Assembly (NCBI RefSeq): GCF_001552175.1
Contig: NZ_BCQR01000033.1
Span: 1 to 64,000, forward strand
Direction of reading: 5' to 3'
Origin: Actinomadura kijaniata NBRC 14229
GTDB taxonomy: Bacteria > Actinomycetota > Actinomycetes > Streptosporangiales > Streptosporangiaceae
DNA: 64,000 nt
How positions within the stretch are numbered: the first letter of the stretch is position 1; every line of letters begins with the position of its first letter. The position numbers and the translations under genes are program-made. Shown piece after piece: positions 63,558 to 64,000 of this stretch. The notes below the pieces were generated by a model that saw only the letters and a program-made list of their open reading frames with translations, was not told where the DNA came from and searched no databases.

Positions 63558-63788
63558 TCAGATCAACTGGCGACGGGCCGCCCACACCACGGCCTCGATG
63601 GGGGTGTTGACCTCCAGCCGGTCGCAGATCGTGCGCAGCCGGCGCCGCAGGGTACGGGCGCTCAGCTCCAGCTTGCGCGCCGCCACGTCGGCGGTCACAC
63701 CGCTGGCGATCTGGGCCAGCAGCCGGATCTCCTCCTCGCTCAGCCGCAGGTCCTCCGTGCCACGCCGCACAAGTGTGGCCTGTTCCAC
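63558..63788 (-). CDS. Small LuxR-type helix-turn-helix regulator
   Basis: 76 residues: MEQATLVRRGTEDLRLSEEEIRLLAQIASGVTADVAARKLELSARTLRRRLRTICDRLEVNTPIEAVVWAARRQLI, in other words a LuxR/GerE HTH with no receiver domain. Stand-alone proteins of this size are common in Streptomyces-like bacteria. GTG 63788 is chosen because GGAGG lies 5 nt upstream; the longer frame (63842) has no SD. Confidence 0.8.
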   Translation of the reverse strand: MEQATLVRRGTEDLRLSEEEIRLLAQIASGVTADVAARKLELSARTLRRRLRTICDRLEVNTPIEAVVWAARRQLI

Positions 63789-63952
63789 TCCGTCCTCCCT
63801 CGTCCGTGGTGATGACCGCGGGGATGCAGCCGTTCGCTGCACAGGTACGGGTGAGCGTCGCTGTGTACGCGTCGGGTTGCCGGGTCCGGAGCCTTCCGGA
63901 CTTAGATCATCGCTTTCCTTCTCCGTCTCGCGCGCTTGGCCGGAGGTGGCCG

Positions 63953-64000
63953 ATGAGCCGATTGCGGGGCGCCGTAGGGGAACTCCGGGTGACGATTCAC
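63953..64000 (+). CDS. Possible start of a gene running off the window
   Basis: ATG 63953 with GGAGG 7 nt upstream opens a frame (MSRLRGAVGELRV) to the end of the window, 16 codons. Too short to identify. Confidence 0.35.
   Translation, partial: MSRLRGAVGELRVTIH

Overview
The window is about 72-75% GC, has dense gene packing, many GTG starts and many start/stop overlaps (GTGA/ATGA). It contains lsr2, bS22, a bldN-type sigma factor, rex-hemACDB, acuC and an Ebo-like cluster. Together these point to a spore-forming or filamentous actinobacterium, probably of the Actinomadura/Thermomonosporaceae type (inferred from gene content; no database was searched). No tRNA, rRNA, CRISPR array or intact mobile element was found.

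Layout. (1) 1-7.7 kb: end of a membrane-anchored protein, a prim-pol-like protein, then the minus-strand tetrapyrrole operon rex-hemA-hemC-hemD/cobA-hemB, with a Rex operator overlapping the rex promoter. (2) 7.8-14.7 kb: glutaredoxin, a membrane-ABM fusion, the BldN-like ECF sigma factor followed by a shortened anti-sigma-like ORF, a HAD phosphatase, an acyltransferase, an SDR epimerase, ribosomal protein bS22 and a MerR/excisionase-like HTH protein. This order resembles the mycobacterial proC-bS22-galE2-serB-hemACDB neighbourhood. (3) 15-26.8 kb: phosphatase-like protein and AcuC, an HSL-type esterase, a three-gene MacAB-like efflux operon whose ATPase carries a tail of thirty 18-bp repeats, a quinone oxidoreductase, proC and proline dehydrogenase. 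(4) 26.8-35.9 kb: LytR-CpsA-Psr protein, ABC-2 exporter, recombinase remnant, secreted trypsin-like protease, TetR regulator with a sugar-isomerase-like TIM barrel, methyltransferase, alpha/beta hydrolase and SGNH hydrolase. (5) 36.1-48.4 kb: radA-disA, mutY, divergent MFS/ROK pair with a large palindromic operator, B3/B4 protein, Uma2 nuclease, adenosine deaminase, HTH-nucleotidyltransferase-like protein, basic protein, cell-wall amidase, and a DUF2000/Lrp divergent pair.

(6) 48.3-55.6 kb: a seven-gene, translationally coupled minus-strand operon: inositol-3-phosphate synthase, EboC-like UbiA prenyltransferase, TIM-barrel isomerase, EboA, EboB (TatD-like), EboE and an alkaline-phosphatase-superfamily enzyme. 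It is the best candidate here for a poorly described pathway. An inositol-phosphate-type cyclase sits where Ebo clusters usually carry a dehydroquinate-synthase-like cyclase, and the prenyltransferase linker is expanded by fifteen 18-bp repeats. (7) 55.8-64 kb: clpC with two ClgR-like sites upstream and a perfect terminator downstream, lsr2, two RDD membrane proteins, an ArgA-like acetyltransferase, an NlpC/P60 peptidase with a structured leader, and a small LuxR-type HTH protein.

Functional links that can be read from the layout: Rex ties haem synthesis to the NADH/NAD+ ratio; BldN, bS22, the HTH protein and Lsr2 belong to development and global regulation; proC and the proline dehydrogenase form a proline synthesis/catabolism pair; radA-disA couples DNA repair to c-di-AMP synthesis; the Ebo-like operon probably makes, modifies or moves a prenylated cyclitol-type metabolite.
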